The notes under the pieces are model-generated. The model did not search any database. It was not told the origin of the DNA and saw only the letters and a program-made list of their open reading frames with translations. A program made the position numbers and the translations under genes. Shown here piece by piece: positions 27,196-36,276 of a DNA stretch of 64,000 nucleotides (the first letter of the stretch is position 1; each line of letters opens with the position of its first letter). This DNA comes from Glaciimonas soli (GTDB lineage Bacteria > Pseudomonadota > Gammaproteobacteria > Burkholderiales > Burkholderiaceae_D), in NCBI RefSeq assembly GCF_009497155.1, contig NZ_WINI01000009.1, forward strand, positions 186,001-250,000, read 5' to 3'.

Positions 27196-29670
27196 TTAAC
27201 GACTAGCTTCTTTAACTGTCGTTGATTGACAAACTAACGGCGAGGCAATTTCGCTCAGCACTTGTTCCTCCGGTGGCAATGCTGGTAACAAACAACTGTC
27301 GTTGTTCCCCCAGCGCGCAACCAACTCGGCATCTGACTTGACACCTGTCAGATAAGTGACACCGTGTTCACCGACAATGCCAACTTCTTTGTTGCTTTTA
27401 CTGTCTTGTATCGAAGCACCAAATGGCACATCTTTGCCATTGCTCTGCTTCAGCGTCAGATACACATTACGCCCTTTCGCTACGCCGAAATTGACATAGC
27501 CAATCGCACCATCAGTCAACACCATGCGGCGGATAGGATTGCTGACATCTACGTTCAGCGGCAACTTATTCATATTGATGCGCGCGTCATAAGCCTGGAA
27601 CGCTGGCAAACCGTCAATCACGGCATAACCGGCACGATCAGAATGAATTTGACCGCTGAATGGGACATCAGATACGCCATCGGTTGACACCAATAAGCGC
27701 GTTCCGCCATTTGAACCATTGCCATGCGGCGTCAAACCATATTTAGTCGCAACAAAGGAGCCATCGACTTCCACCGATCCGGCACTATAGTTTCCCGATG
27801 ATTCTGAAACTGATGCGTTGGCACGATAGAACGCCGTACGCTTAGCAACATAAGCGCTGGCATAACCACCGCCACCAACACCGCCCGACAATTGATAGCT
27901 AAGGCCATCGCCGTTATCGGTGCTGTAGTTAACCGCGGCAGATGAACCGCCGTAGCTTGTGTTCTGTACGTTGGTCGAAATCATCGACGTCGCGCCGAGC
28001 GGAATGGTCAGGCCTGCGAATACCTGCGTATTGCTGCCCGTATAGTCTTTGGAGCGATAGGCCGAAAAATTGACGCTGACATTTTTCAATGTTCCTATTG
28101 ACATCGTGCGTGCCAATGACACACCCAAACGTTCCGCTGGCGTCACATCCCAGTAGGTGGAACGATCATAAGAGAAGTTGGTGGATAAGCCGACAAAACG
28201 CTTAGCCAGATTCACGGAAAACCGTTGCTTGCCACCGTTCAGCGCGTAGGATGACGGATCACCGAAAAACTGCGAGAACGTTGTGAAATTGCGATCTGAA
28301 AAACGATAGCCAAAAAAAGGCACATCGGTATCAATAGCATCGAAATGTTTTGAGTAATTCAGACGGTAGGAATTACCCGAAACGTTTTGCTGATTCCACC
28401 ATAGCTTTGCGCGTGAGCCGGTAATATCCGCTGAGATCGCGCCAAAAGCGCCGAAATCTTTACCCATGCCACCGGCGAAAGCATTATAACCATCCGCAAT
28501 AAAGGAACCGCCATAGACGCTGACATCTAACGGCAAACCATAGGCGATTTCGGCAACAGTGAAGTTACGGATAATGCCATTTCCACCAAATAAGCGAGGC
28601 TGGCCCGCTGTCACTTTATAACGCAACTCACCTTGACGCGCCAAAAATGGCACCGCTGCTGTTGACACTGTGAATTTCTGCTCGGTACCGTCCTCTTCGA
28701 CCACCGCGACATCTAAAGTTCCTTGCACAGTACTGTTCAAATCTTGAATAGTAAAGGCTCCCGGACTGACTTTGGTTGAGTATAAAAGACGTCCTTGTTG
28801 CGTTATATTAACTGTTGCATTAGTACGTGCCACACCGCTAATGACGGGCGCATAGCCACGCAAATTGGGGGGCAACATACGGTCATCGCTGTTTAAGGTC
28901 GCACCACGCAATGCAAAAGTATCAAAGATATCCGAGCTTAAATAATTATCGCCGACTGATAAATTCGATCGGATATCAGGCAATGCGCGATAAGCATATA
29001 AGCGATTCAATTGAAAGGCTTTATGCTCACCTAAATTGTCGTTACCTGAACTTTGTTGCGCCTGATAATCGGCACGGAAACGCCATGCCCCCAGATTGGC
29101 TCCGGCAGTACCATAACTGGTCAGGGTATTACTGCTGCTTTGACCGCCAACCACATTGGAACGGCGGGTGTTAGCAATCACACGATAATCCAGTAGCAAA
29201 CCGTCAACCCCATCACTCCAGCCGGAGGGGGGAATGTAATTTGGGTCATCATACTCAAATGATGCCTGCGGAATGCTGATCACTAAACGCGCAGTACTCT
29301 TGACATACTTGATCGTGACATTAGGTATGCTATCTAAACGTACACAGGCGCGATCATCGGTTCTTGGCAATTGCTCCAACACCTTGGGTTTCAGCCCAAA
29401 TTTGGCAACCAAATCTTCTGACAGGCATGGATAACTGTTCTCTGTTTCTGGATCAACTTTAAATTCGATAGATTGCTGCGCAAAGAATTGTCGATTCATT
29501 GCGACGTCCAATAAATACTTACCCGGCACCGTATAATCAGCACGAGCAAATTGCTCAAGATTGACGTCAGAGTCGCCGTCAATGTTGAGAAAGTTCGTGT
29601 TGAATTCAGTAGCCTTTACCTGGCTGCAAGAGAGCAGCGAGGCTAACAGTAAGAATTGGCGGTAATCCAC
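27196..29670 (-). CDS. outer-membrane fimbrial usher (FimD/PapC family)
   Basis: The 824-residue usher forms the outer-membrane pore through which pili are assembled. It shows a signal peptide, the N-terminal periplasmic domain (FNTNFLNIDGDSDVNLEQFARADYTVPGKYLLDVAMN), the barrel with GATLNSDDRMLPPNLRGYAPVISGVARTNATVNITQ, the plug-domain region AFTIQDLN and the C-terminal domains with PFGASI and GEHGVTYLTGV. Length matches the family. A hairpin lies between it and the upstream pilin gene, which would lower usher relative to pilin transcripts. Confidence 0.95.
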   Translation of the reverse strand: MDYRQFLLLASLLSCSQVKATEFNTNFLNIDGDSDVNLEQFARADYTVPGKYLLDVAMNRQFFAQQSIEFKVDPETENSYPCLSEDLVAKFGLKPKVLEQLPRTDDRACVRLDSIPNVTIKYVKSTARLVISIPQASFEYDDPNYIPPSGWSDGVDGLLLDYRVIANTRRSNVVGGQSSSNTLTSYGTAGANLGAWRFRADYQAQQSSGNDNLGEHKAFQLNRLYAYRALPDIRSNLSVGDNYLSSDIFDTFALRGATLNSDDRMLPPNLRGYAPVISGVARTNATVNITQQGRLLYSTKVSPGAFTIQDLNSTVQGTLDVAVVEEDGTEQKFTVSTAAVPFLARQGELRYKVTAGQPRLFGGNGIIRNFTVAEIAYGLPLDVSVYGGSFIADGYNAFAGGMGKDFGAFGAISADITGSRAKLWWNQQNVSGNSYRLNYSKHFDAIDTDVPFFGYRFSDRNFTTFSQFFGDPSSYALNGGKQRFSVNLAKRFVGLSTNFSYDRSTYWDVTPAERLGVSLARTMSIGTLKNVSVNFSAYRSKDYTGSNTQVFAGLTIPLGATSMISTNVQNTSYGGSSAAVNYSTDNGDGLSYQLSGGVGGGGYASAYVAKRTAFYRANASVSESSGNYSAGSVEVDGSFVATKYGLTPHGNGSNGGTRLLVSTDGVSDVPFSGQIHSDRAGYAVIDGLPAFQAYDARINMNKLPLNVDVSNPIRRMVLTDGAIGYVNFGVAKGRNVYLTLKQSNGKDVPFGASIQDSKSNKEVGIVGEHGVTYLTGVKSDAELVARWGNNDSCLLPALPPEEQVLSEIASPLVCQSTTVKEASR

Positions 29671-29707
29671 AACGGATGCCTCTTAAAAAGCAATTGAAAC
29701 TTGCGAT

Positions 29708-29736
29708 AAAAAAAGGAGGCAAAGCCTCCTTTTTTT
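29708..29736 (-). terminator. attenuator hairpin between pilin and usher genes
   Basis: AAAAAAGGAGGC (29709-29720) and GCCTCCTTTTTT (29724-29735) form a 12-bp stem with a three-base loop and a T-run on the minus strand. It lies 33 bases past the pilin stop and 38 before the usher start. Partial termination here is the usual way to make more pilin than usher. The stem also contains GGAGG-like sequence. Confidence 0.85.
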
Positions 29737-29768
29737 GGAGCTACGACTGACTAATTCGATAAACTGGA

Positions 29769-30299
29769 TTAGTTATAAGCAACAGTGAAGTTGGCAACCG
29801 AATCAGCTTCACCGGTTGTAACTGTTGCTGAAGTCGCTTCATACATAGCCGCAAATTGAACAGTATTGTTACCATTTTGCAAATTAAAAGGTGCAACTTG
29901 TTGTGTGCCATTGCTCAGGTATTCGCCAGCACCAGTTTGCAAGCGAATACCAACGCCTGTTGCAGGACCAGTAGTCGCGAACAATGCTGGAACGTCTACA
30001 TCTTGCATGCCAGTAAATGTGAACATGGCGGTTTTTTGCGTTGTTGTATCGCAATCAGTCAAGATGATGTTAAAAGTTTCAGGATTCGAACGATCACCGA
30101 CTGCCTTGAATGTGTTTGCTGGAACCTGTCCCAAAGGTACTGTCTGATCCAAAGTACTAGGATCGATACCACAAGCACCGGAAACGATTTCACCAGTAAA
30201 TTTGATGACGCCTGGATTGCCACTTGATGGAGTACCAGCAGCGTTAGCAAACGAAGTGAACAAAGCCATAACAGCTGCAGCGGCGACTAATTTTTTCAT
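29769..30299 (-). CDS. major fimbrial subunit (type 1-like pilin)
   Basis: This 176-residue pilin has a signal peptide (MKKLVAAAAVMALFTSFANA), an early conserved GVIKFTGEIVSGACGID with the first disulphide Cys, a second Cys in ILTDCD and the C-terminal beta-strand pattern ADSVANFTVAYN with the penultimate Tyr recognised by chaperones. It is first in the operon pilin-usher-chaperone-tip adhesin. Its long upstream region (30,300-30,600) carries the shared regulator motif. Confidence 0.93.
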   Translation of the reverse strand: MKKLVAAAAVMALFTSFANAAGTPSSGNPGVIKFTGEIVSGACGIDPSTLDQTVPLGQVPANTFKAVGDRSNPETFNIILTDCDTTTQKTAMFTFTGMQDVDVPALFATTGPATGVGIRLQTGAGEYLSNGTQQVAPFNLQNGNNTVQFAAMYEATSATVTTGEADSVANFTVAYN

Positions 30300-30825
30300 A
30301 ATATTTATTTCCCAGTTAATTATTTAAAATACATTTTCAAGAATGGCGTAGGCTAGTGCATTCATTCGGCCGAAGGACTTCTGCTTGTTACTGCTTTGCA
30401 CCGCAGTAGTTACCTCAGAAACCACCGTCATTCAGAGGGATGGAGTATTCATCTTAAAAAATATTAAAAAAATCGGAATTGTCCCAAATTTAACTATTTA
30501 TCTAATCTACAACGCAGCTCTGAAATGATTATTCCTCTCGTGAAATCGCAAAATTTTGTTAAATAATCAATTCTTTGGAAAGTTAAACTAAAGAATTTGT
30601 TATAAAGGCACACAACTGACTCGACTCACTGCATGCTGAAAGTGTGCATAAACAAAGAGATAGAGTGAGGAGTAAGGAAATGGTGAAAGGAAATCAAAAA
30701 GCCAGGCCAGCGATACCCAGAAAAAATCTGATCAATTTCGGGTAATATCGGCGTCTTCCTTTAGGGCCGTGCCGCTAACGCTGGCATTTTGTAAAAACCC
30801 TTCGCACTCTTAAATAAGTTTCAGC
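30300..30825. other. 526-base divergent promoter region of the fimbrial operon and ftsK-like gene
   Basis: The left part is AT-rich, with runs such as TTAAAAAATATTAAAAAAATC, and holds the shared adhesion motif at 30472-30486. The right part leads to the ftsK-like gene; I see no clear consensus promoter or operator there. No open frame with a credible ribosome binding site is present. Confidence 0.5.
30472..30486 (-). promoter_or_regulatory. putative regulator site before the fimbrial operon
   Basis: ATCGGAATTGTCCCA shares its first 13 bases exactly with the site before the BvgA-like regulator gene. It lies 173-187 bases upstream of the pilin start codon in the same orientation. Confidence 0.6.
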
Positions 30826-33504
30826 ATGCATATAGTTGTATTTGATTGGTTTGGCTGGTCTTTGCTTTGGATAACGCCATTGCTGTGGCACATGGTAAAA
30901 GCACGCCGGATGAATGGTTCGGCTTTATCGGCCTTACGCGGTCCGGGCTCAATTCGTTTATGGCTAGGCACCTTGCTGCTACTGTGTGCCAGTAGTGGAT
31001 TGGAAGCGGTAATCCGTATGATGGTATCTGACACCGTCAGCGGTGATTTTTTTGGATTTGCTTTTGCGCAAACACTGATAAAGGTCTTTGGCAAAATTGG
31101 CGCTGTGCTATTGCTGTTCATCATCACAGCGCTGGCATTGAGGTGGTTATTTTCAGGTTTATTTCGACCCATTCCTCAAATTACTTCGACGCCCCAAAAA
31201 GAGAGGAAAACTAGTGCAGGTGTGCCGGCAACTGCTCCAGTGTCGCCCAAAGGAAAAAATTCACATCCGCATCCTGTACACAATTTGGCCGCGCCATCTG
31301 GCAAAGCGCGCAGTACCAACCACATAAGTAGTGCGACTGGATCCGGAAATACCTTCGGCAGCAGCACGGGCACCGTGTCGACTAAAAAGAAATCGTGGCG
31401 TCTGCCATCGATGGAAGCTGACGATGCGTTGCCGATCTATACGCAAAAATCCCGAGAGCCGCGTTCCACAGCCATTTCATCAGGGCGCTCAATGGCGGAA
31501 TGGGCAACGATAGAACAGATTATTCCTACCTCCGCCATGCGCGCGCGCTTTCTCGCCGAACAGAAAGAGCGCAATGCAAAATTTGCTGAACGTGGCAAAC
31601 AAATACACATACATCGCAGCCCAGTTCCGCAAACTGTGCCGAGTACTGCTGCCATCAAGCCGGTAGCAACAGCTTTGCCAACATTAAGCGAAAACTCCAC
31701 GCCGCTCGCCACGGATTTAAGCATCCTACCGAGTCATGTAATAAGTCATGTGGAAAGCAAAATGGACCTGCATCGGGAAAACAGTGATGTGCCAAGCATA
31801 TCGGCGAGCATGGCTGCTATTGCACTACCCACTGATCTGTCCATGATGGAAGCAGTCATGTCTACGCATATGCCGCCTGTAGTGGATCCCGTTCCCCATC
31901 AAGCAAGCATCGCTACAACAGTCTATGCACCTGTCGTGATGGAAATCAGCGATGTCTCCGTTAGCAGTGCGGTCTCTACCGCACCACCCGTCATCAATCT
32001 GATCACCAATCACAGCGATAATGATCATTTCCATTTGCCAGCACTGAGTTTACTTGACCCGGCAAGTCAGGAAAAAATCGCCATTTCCGATGAGCTTTTA
32101 ATAGAAACCGGACGCTTGATTGAACAGCGCTTACAGGAGTTCAAAGTCCCGGTCACAGTGCTAGGGCATGATGCTGGCCCCGTGATTACGCGCTTTGAGG
32201 TTGAACCGGCGATCGGTGTGCGGGGTAGCCAGATTGTCGGCTTGATGAAAGATTTATCGCGTGCGCTGGGATTGACTTCGATACGCGTGGTCGAAACTAT
32301 TCCTGGCAAGACCTGTATGGGACTAGAGCTACCTAACGCGCAGCGGCAAATGATACGGTTGTCGGAAATATTAGAATCTCCCGCTTATCGAGAGTCCACT
32401 TCCCACGTGACAATAGCGCTGGGCAAAGACATCACCGGCACTCCGGTCGTTGCCGATCTGGCGCGTGCGCCGCATATGCTGGTAGCGGGAACCACAGGTT
32501 CGGGTAAATCGGTGGCGATTAATGCGATGATTTTGTCCTTGCTGTACAAAGCAACGCCTGAAGATGTGCGCTTGATCATGATCGATCCGAAAATGCTGGA
32601 ACTGTCGGTATATGAAGGTATCCCGCATCTGCTGGCACCGGTTGTCACCGACATGAAACTGGCGGCCAATGCTTTGAACTGGTGTGTGGGAGAAATGGAT
32701 AAGCGTTATCGGTTAATGTCGGCGCTGGGTGTGCGTAATCTGGCAGGTTTCAATCAAAAGATACGCGACGGCGAACGGCGTGAAAAGAAAGTCACCAATC
32801 CGTTTTCGCTGACGCCGGATGCGCCAGAACCGTTATCAACGTTGCCAATGATCGTCGTGATCATTGATGAACTGGCCGATTTGATGATGGTGGCCGGCAA
32901 AAAAATTGAAGAGCTGATCGCCCGCCTGGCGCAAAAAGCGCGTGCGGCTGGCATCCATTTGATACTCGCTACACAGCGGCCATCGGTGGACGTGATTACT
33001 GGTTTGATCAAAGCAAATATTCCTACACGGGTGGCTTTTCAAGTTTCATCCAAAATTGATTCACGCACCATCCTCGATCAAATGGGCGCGGAAGCCTTGC
33101 TAGGTCATGGCGACATGTTATTTCTGCCGCCGGGTTCCGGTTATCCGCAACGGGTGCATGGTGCTTTCGTCTCCGATGAAGAAGTGCATCGGGTGGTGGA
33201 ACATCTGAAACAATTTGGTGAACCTGAGTACGAAGAAGCGATTCTGGCAGGTAGTCCGGTGGAAGGTGCTGCAGCAGATCTATTCGGAGAGAATCAGGAT
33301 GCCGAAGCCGATCCACTCTACGACGAAGCCGTCGCCTTTGTGTTGCGCACACGACGCGCGTCGATTTCATCCGTACAACGCCAGCTACGCGTCGGTTACA
33401 ACCGTGCTGCACGTCTGGTAGAACAAATGGAAGCCGCCGGCATCGTGTCGGCGATGGCGACCAGCGGCAGTCGGGATGTGCTGGCACCGGCGCTGGCGGA
33501 GTGA
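30826..33504 (+). CDS. ftsK: FtsK/SpoIIIE family DNA translocase
   Basis: This 892-residue motor pumps double-stranded DNA at the division septum. It has an N-terminal membrane region with about three helices (residues 10-115) and an unusually long low-complexity linker (about 120-400, rich in Ser, Thr, Pro, Met). The motor follows, with the FtsK alpha/beta parts: [19 protein letters not shown], Walker A GTTGSGKS (Lys561), Walker [15 protein letters not shown] and [20 protein letters not shown]. The C-terminal winged-helix gamma domain (about 825-892: [38 protein letters not shown]) reads KOPS-type polarity sequences. Fewer membrane helices than the classical protein suggest a second FtsK copy. 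Confidence 0.92.
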   Translation: MHIVVFDWFGWSLLWITPLLWHMVKARRMNGSALSALRGPGSIRLWLGTLLLLCASSGLEAVIRMMVSDTVSGDFFGFAFAQTLIKVFGKIGAVLLLFIITALALRWLFSGLFRPIPQITSTPQKERKTSAGVPATAPVSPKGKNSHPHPVHNLAAPSGKARSTNHISSATGSGNTFGSSTGTVSTKKKSWRLPSMEADDALPIYTQKSREPRSTAISSGRSMAEWATIEQIIPTSAMRARFLAEQKERNAKFAERGKQIHIHRSPVPQTVPSTAAIKPVATALPTLSENSTPLATDLSILPSHVISHVESKMDLHRENSDVPSISASMAAIALPTDLSMMEAVMSTHMPPVVDPVPHQASIATTVYAPVVMEISDVSVSSAVSTAPPVINLITNHSDNDHFHLPALSLLDPASQEKIAISDELLIETGRLIEQRLQEFKVPVTVLGHDAGPVITRFEVEPAIGVRGSQIVGLMKDLSRALGLTSIRVVETIPGKTCMGLELPNAQRQMIRLSEILESPAYRESTSHVTIALGKDITGTPVVADLARAPHMLVAGTTGSGKSVAINAMILSLLYKATPEDVRLIMIDPKMLELSVYEGIPHLLAPVVTDMKLAANALNWCVGEMDKRYRLMSALGVRNLAGFNQKIRDGERREKKVTNPFSLTPDAPEPLSTLPMIVVIIDELADLMMVAGKKIEELIARLAQKARAAGIHLILATQRPSVDVITGLIKANIPTRVAFQVSSKIDSRTILDQMGAEALLGHGDMLFLPPGSGYPQRVHGAFVSDEEVHRVVEHLKQFGEPEYEEAILAGSPVEGAAADLFGENQDAEADPLYDEAVAFVLRTRRASISSVQRQLRVGYNRAARLVEQMEAAGIVSAMATSGSRDVLAPALAE

Positions 33505-33562
33505 GCGATAAGTGATGCTGCGTAATTAATTTCTGATACTACCCACACCTATAATTTAACCA

Positions 33563-33589
33563 CCGTCATTCCCGCGAACGCGGGAATCC
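33563..33589. repeat. dispersed palindromic element, copy 3 left arm
   Basis: This 27-base core (CCGTCATTCCCGCG...GGGAATCC) is matched exactly in inverted orientation at 33894-33920. The two frame the GIY-YIG ORF. The homology of that ORF reaches to within a few codons of this arm. Confidence 0.85.
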
Positions 33590-33619
33590 ACGTTACGAAA
33601 TGCAAAGTACGTTTGCATC

Positions 33620-33886
33620 ATGTCGCATCATATGCGAGGCACGCTATATATTGGCGTCACTTCGGATTTGATTAAGTGTGCCTGGCAACATAAAGAATTT
33701 TTTGTGGATGGATTTTGTGAGAAATACGAGCTGAAATACTTGGTCTGGTACGAGATTCATGAAGACATCACAGAAGCGATCAAGCGTGAAAAACAATTAA
33801 AAAAATGGATGCGAATGTGGAAAATTCACTTGATCGAACTAGCCAATCCGAGTTGGAAAGACTTATACCCAGACTTATTGGATTAA
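33620..33886 (+). CDS. GIY-YIG nuclease-like ORF, N-terminus apparently cut short
   Basis: The 88-residue frame matches the small GIY-YIG (UPF0213-like) family: GTLYIGVTSDLIK, then YELKYLVWYEIHEDITEAI, KREKQLKKW and NPSWKDLYPDLL. Known relatives begin with a YVYI strand (the GIY half of the motif). Here the corresponding residues, YVCI, lie just upstream of the first ATG in the same open frame, and no ATG, GTG or TTG occurs between that point and the upstream stop (33557). Either a rare start is used or the gene has lost its start. It is bracketed by perfect 27-bp inverted repeats, suggesting that repeat and ORF travel or evolve together. Confidence 0.6.
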   Translation: MSHHMRGTLYIGVTSDLIKCAWQHKEFFVDGFCEKYELKYLVWYEIHEDITEAIKREKQLKKWMRMWKIHLIELANPSWKDLYPDLLD

Positions 33887-33893
33887 GTAGCAT

Positions 33894-33920
33894 GGATTCC
33901 CGCGTTCGCGGGAATGACGG
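33894..33920. repeat. dispersed palindromic element, copy 3 right arm
   Basis: Exact inverted copy of the left arm at 33563-33589, eight bases after the GIY-YIG stop codon. Each arm is itself a CCCGCG/CGCGGG dyad. Confidence 0.85.
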
Positions 33921-33957
33921 AGATGAGTTTTAATAATATCAAAGCAATGTTTCCGTA

Positions 33958-34383
33958 TTACTTAGAGAGCAGCCGAATAATCTCGTGCTCACCTTCTCCC
34001 AACAAATAAAACGCCGAGAAAGTCGCTGGTGTTTCTCCATCATTATCAAAACGCGCTATCCGTACATTTGCCGGCTCATAAAAAGCATCGCCAGCCTTGA
34101 GATGCTGCACCGCTTGCCCTTCAATTTGAAGCGCAATGCTCCCTGCCGTGATCACTCCAACCACCGGGCAAGGATGTAAATGCAATGGCGCATTTTGTCC
34201 TCGGCCTAATGTAATTTCTTTGATTTCCACGTCGGCTACCGATTTATTCGGGCTAATCGCCGCAGTTAACAGTGCTTTTCTCACAATCGGAGATGCAGCA
34301 GGCGCAGCTTGGCTTTGTGCGTAGCTACAACCGCAACCACCCGCCAATAACGTTGACAACATCATCGTTTGCATCATTTTCAT
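33958..34383 (-). CDS. exported cupin-domain protein
   Basis: The 141-residue protein has a signal sequence (QTMMLSTLLAGGCGCSYAQS; a lipobox around AGGC is possible) and a single cupin barrel: APLHLHPCPVVGVITAGSIALQIEG, then GDAFYEPANV. The HLHPCP motif supplies likely metal-binding histidines. Start at 34383 is fixed by AGGAG upstream; it overlaps the stop of the preceding cupin gene as TGATG. It belongs to a three-gene operon (tautomerase, cupin, cupin) opposite a LysR gene. The substrate is unknown. Confidence 0.82.
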   Translation of the reverse strand: MKMMQTMMLSTLLAGGCGCSYAQSQAAPAASPIVRKALLTAAISPNKSVADVEIKEITLGRGQNAPLHLHPCPVVGVITAGSIALQIEGQAVQHLKAGDAFYEPANVRIARFDNDGETPATFSAFYLLGEGEHEIIRLLSK

Positions 34384-34817
34384 CAAGATTCTCCTGTTGA
34401 ATGACCCAGCCATTTTGTTGCATTTCCATCCGACACCGCTTGCACACTTAAATAAACCATCACGCCATGCGCTGTCGCGCCGTGCCAATGTTCTTCCTGC
34501 GGCGCAATCCAGACTGCGTCGCCAGCGCGGGCAGTTTCGATCTCGCCACCACGACGCTGTATCTCGCAGGTTCCGCTCAAAATAAATAACATCTGACCTA
34601 ACGGATGGCTGTGCCATGCCGAGCGTGCGTGTGGCGCATAAGTCACATGGAAAGCCGTATTTTCGCCATCCACTTCGGAGGCAAATAATGGCTGCGCCCA
34701 TACAATGCCATTGGCCTTGGAGCTATCGACCGTCTGCGCCTGGATGCTCGCATTCGGCACGACGGTCATCTGCTCTGGAAGGCATGTTTTTTGGACTAAT
34801 CCGATATCAGGATTCAT
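34383..34817 (-). CDS. cytosolic cupin-domain protein
   Basis: This 144-residue cupin shows FHVTYAPHARSAWHSHPLGQMLFILSGTCEIQRRGGE, with metal-ligand histidines in WHSHPLG, and GDAVWIAPQEEHWHGATA with a further His. Such proteins resemble quercetinase-like or carboxymuconolactone-associated cupins found with tautomerases. The ATG at 34817 overlaps the end of the tautomerase gene by 11 bases; an internal ATG at residue 17 is an alternative start. No signal peptide is present, unlike its neighbour. Confidence 0.83.
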   Translation of the reverse strand: MNPDIGLVQKTCLPEQMTVVPNASIQAQTVDSSKANGIVWAQPLFASEVDGENTAFHVTYAPHARSAWHSHPLGQMLFILSGTCEIQRRGGEIETARAGDAVWIAPQEEHWHGATAHGVMVYLSVQAVSDGNATKWLGHSTGES

Positions 34818-35202
34818 CGTCTAATGCCATTTGTGCTATTCCCATACTAAAAGACCATTCATCAAGCTGACTCTTGCTGATGACTATCATCACATCCTCC
34901 GGGCGAATCCCCGGGCTGATTTGTAGCAGTTCTACTATTTTTTTATAGGTCGCTTTTTTAGTGGCAGTTGAGCGCGGTTTGCCTATCGTAATGTGAATCA
35001 GGACAAAATCTTCCGAACGGTTGTCAGTGTAATAATGTCGATCAAAGATCATCTCATCCGGTGCATGTTGATGTATCAATTGGAAGCGATCATCAACAGG
35101 AACATTAAAAGCGGCAACCATTGCGTTGTGTACGCTGTCGGCAACGGCGCGTACATATTCAGGGGATTTCCCTTTAATGAGTGAAATACGAGCGAACGGC
35201 AT
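34807..35202 (-). CDS. tautomerase superfamily protein
   Basis: This 131-residue protein begins MPFARISLIKGKSPEYVRAVADSVHNAM. After removal of Met, the N-terminal Pro is the catalytic base typical of the 4-oxalocrotonate tautomerase superfamily. The long form with ERFQLIHQHAPDE-like (here DDRFQLIHQHAPDE) and FVLIHITIGKPRS resembles cis-CaaD/MSAD relatives. It heads the tautomerase-cupin-cupin operon, divergent from a LysR regulator 105 bases away. A role in catabolism of an organic acid is likely but unspecified. Confidence 0.85.
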   Translation of the reverse strand: MPFARISLIKGKSPEYVRAVADSVHNAMVAAFNVPVDDRFQLIHQHAPDEMIFDRHYYTDNRSEDFVLIHITIGKPRSTATKKATYKKIVELLQISPGIRPEDVMIVISKSQLDEWSFSMGIAQMALDDES

Positions 35203-35307
35203 ATAACCTCCATAAATTAAGTTGACGTATGAAATGTTATAGGCGTAAATTGATATTGAAAATCGAAATATATCGAATCCATCATTCCAAAAAACTGAAT
35301 TGTTTTT

Positions 35308-36204
35308 ATGTTAAAAACCAACCTTGATCTAGATGTTTTGCGCACCTTTGTGACCGGCATCCAATTGGGTAGTTTTGCCAAGGCTGCAGATCATCTGGCG
35401 CGTTCGCCGTCGGCGGTCAGTGCGCAACTGCAGAAACTACAGGCCCAACTTGGGACGCCGGTATTTCAAAAATCGGGACGAGGCTTAAAGCTCACCAGTG
35501 CTGGCGACTCGATGCTGGTCTATGCTCAACGGCTGCTGCAATTGAACGATGAAGCATTGGCAGCGATGCATGCGGTCGAGGTGGCCGGTTCGATTCGTTT
35601 CGGTCTGCAGGAAGATTTTGGCGAGATATTGCTACCAGAAATTCTCGCCAACTTCGCCAAGGCGCATCGACAGGTCGTAGTCGAAGCACGCGTCGCGCGC
35701 AATGCTGAATTACTGGAACGTGTCGCATCGGGAAATCTGGATATGGCATTGGTCTGGGGCGACGGCGCTGGCGCAGCGGGGAAGCAGCAATTAGCGCAAA
35801 TTCCGATGGCGTGGATAGGCGCAAAGCATGTTGAATACCCTAAGGATTTCAGCCTTGCCACTGAAGCCATTCCATTTATCGCCTTTGATCCGCCATGCAG
35901 TTTCCGGAGCATGGCGACGGATGCATTGGATGCTGCCAATATCGGTTGGCGTACGGCGTTTACCAGTGCTAGCTTAGGCGGACTATTCGCCGCCACCAAG
36001 GCCGGATTTGGCATCACCGTCAGAACCGCGATTTGCTTGCCACCGGAACTGATCGCACTTGATCCTAAGTCCTGCCATTTGCCCGCACTCCCTTCCATCG
36101 CATTGACGCTGGTGACTGCGCAATCGACTCAGTCAACATTGGTAAAAAGACTCGCTGATATTGTCATTGCATCGCTGGCGGAGCCCATTGCGGCCATACG
36201 GTAA
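35308..36204 (+). CDS. LysR family transcriptional regulator
   Basis: The 298-residue protein has the LysR winged HTH at the N-terminus (LDVLRTFVTGIQLGSFAKAADHLARSPSAVSAQLQKLQAQLG) and a periplasmic-binding-like effector domain (GSIRFGLQEDFGEILLPEILANF, IPMAWIG, GFGITVRT). Its position back to back with the tautomerase-cupin operon suggests that it controls that operon in response to a pathway metabolite. The intergenic region is AT-rich; no certain T-N11-A box was picked out. Confidence 0.9.
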   Translation: MLKTNLDLDVLRTFVTGIQLGSFAKAADHLARSPSAVSAQLQKLQAQLGTPVFQKSGRGLKLTSAGDSMLVYAQRLLQLNDEALAAMHAVEVAGSIRFGLQEDFGEILLPEILANFAKAHRQVVVEARVARNAELLERVASGNLDMALVWGDGAGAAGKQQLAQIPMAWIGAKHVEYPKDFSLATEAIPFIAFDPPCSFRSMATDALDAANIGWRTAFTSASLGGLFAATKAGFGITVRTAICLPPELIALDPKSCHLPALPSIALTLVTAQSTQSTLVKRLADIVIASLAEPIAAIR

Positions 36205-36276
36205 TTACTTCGTCATATTTGCCTCATATAATGGTTTGTTAACTTTAGCGATTCCACTTAAACCAACATCACCCAA

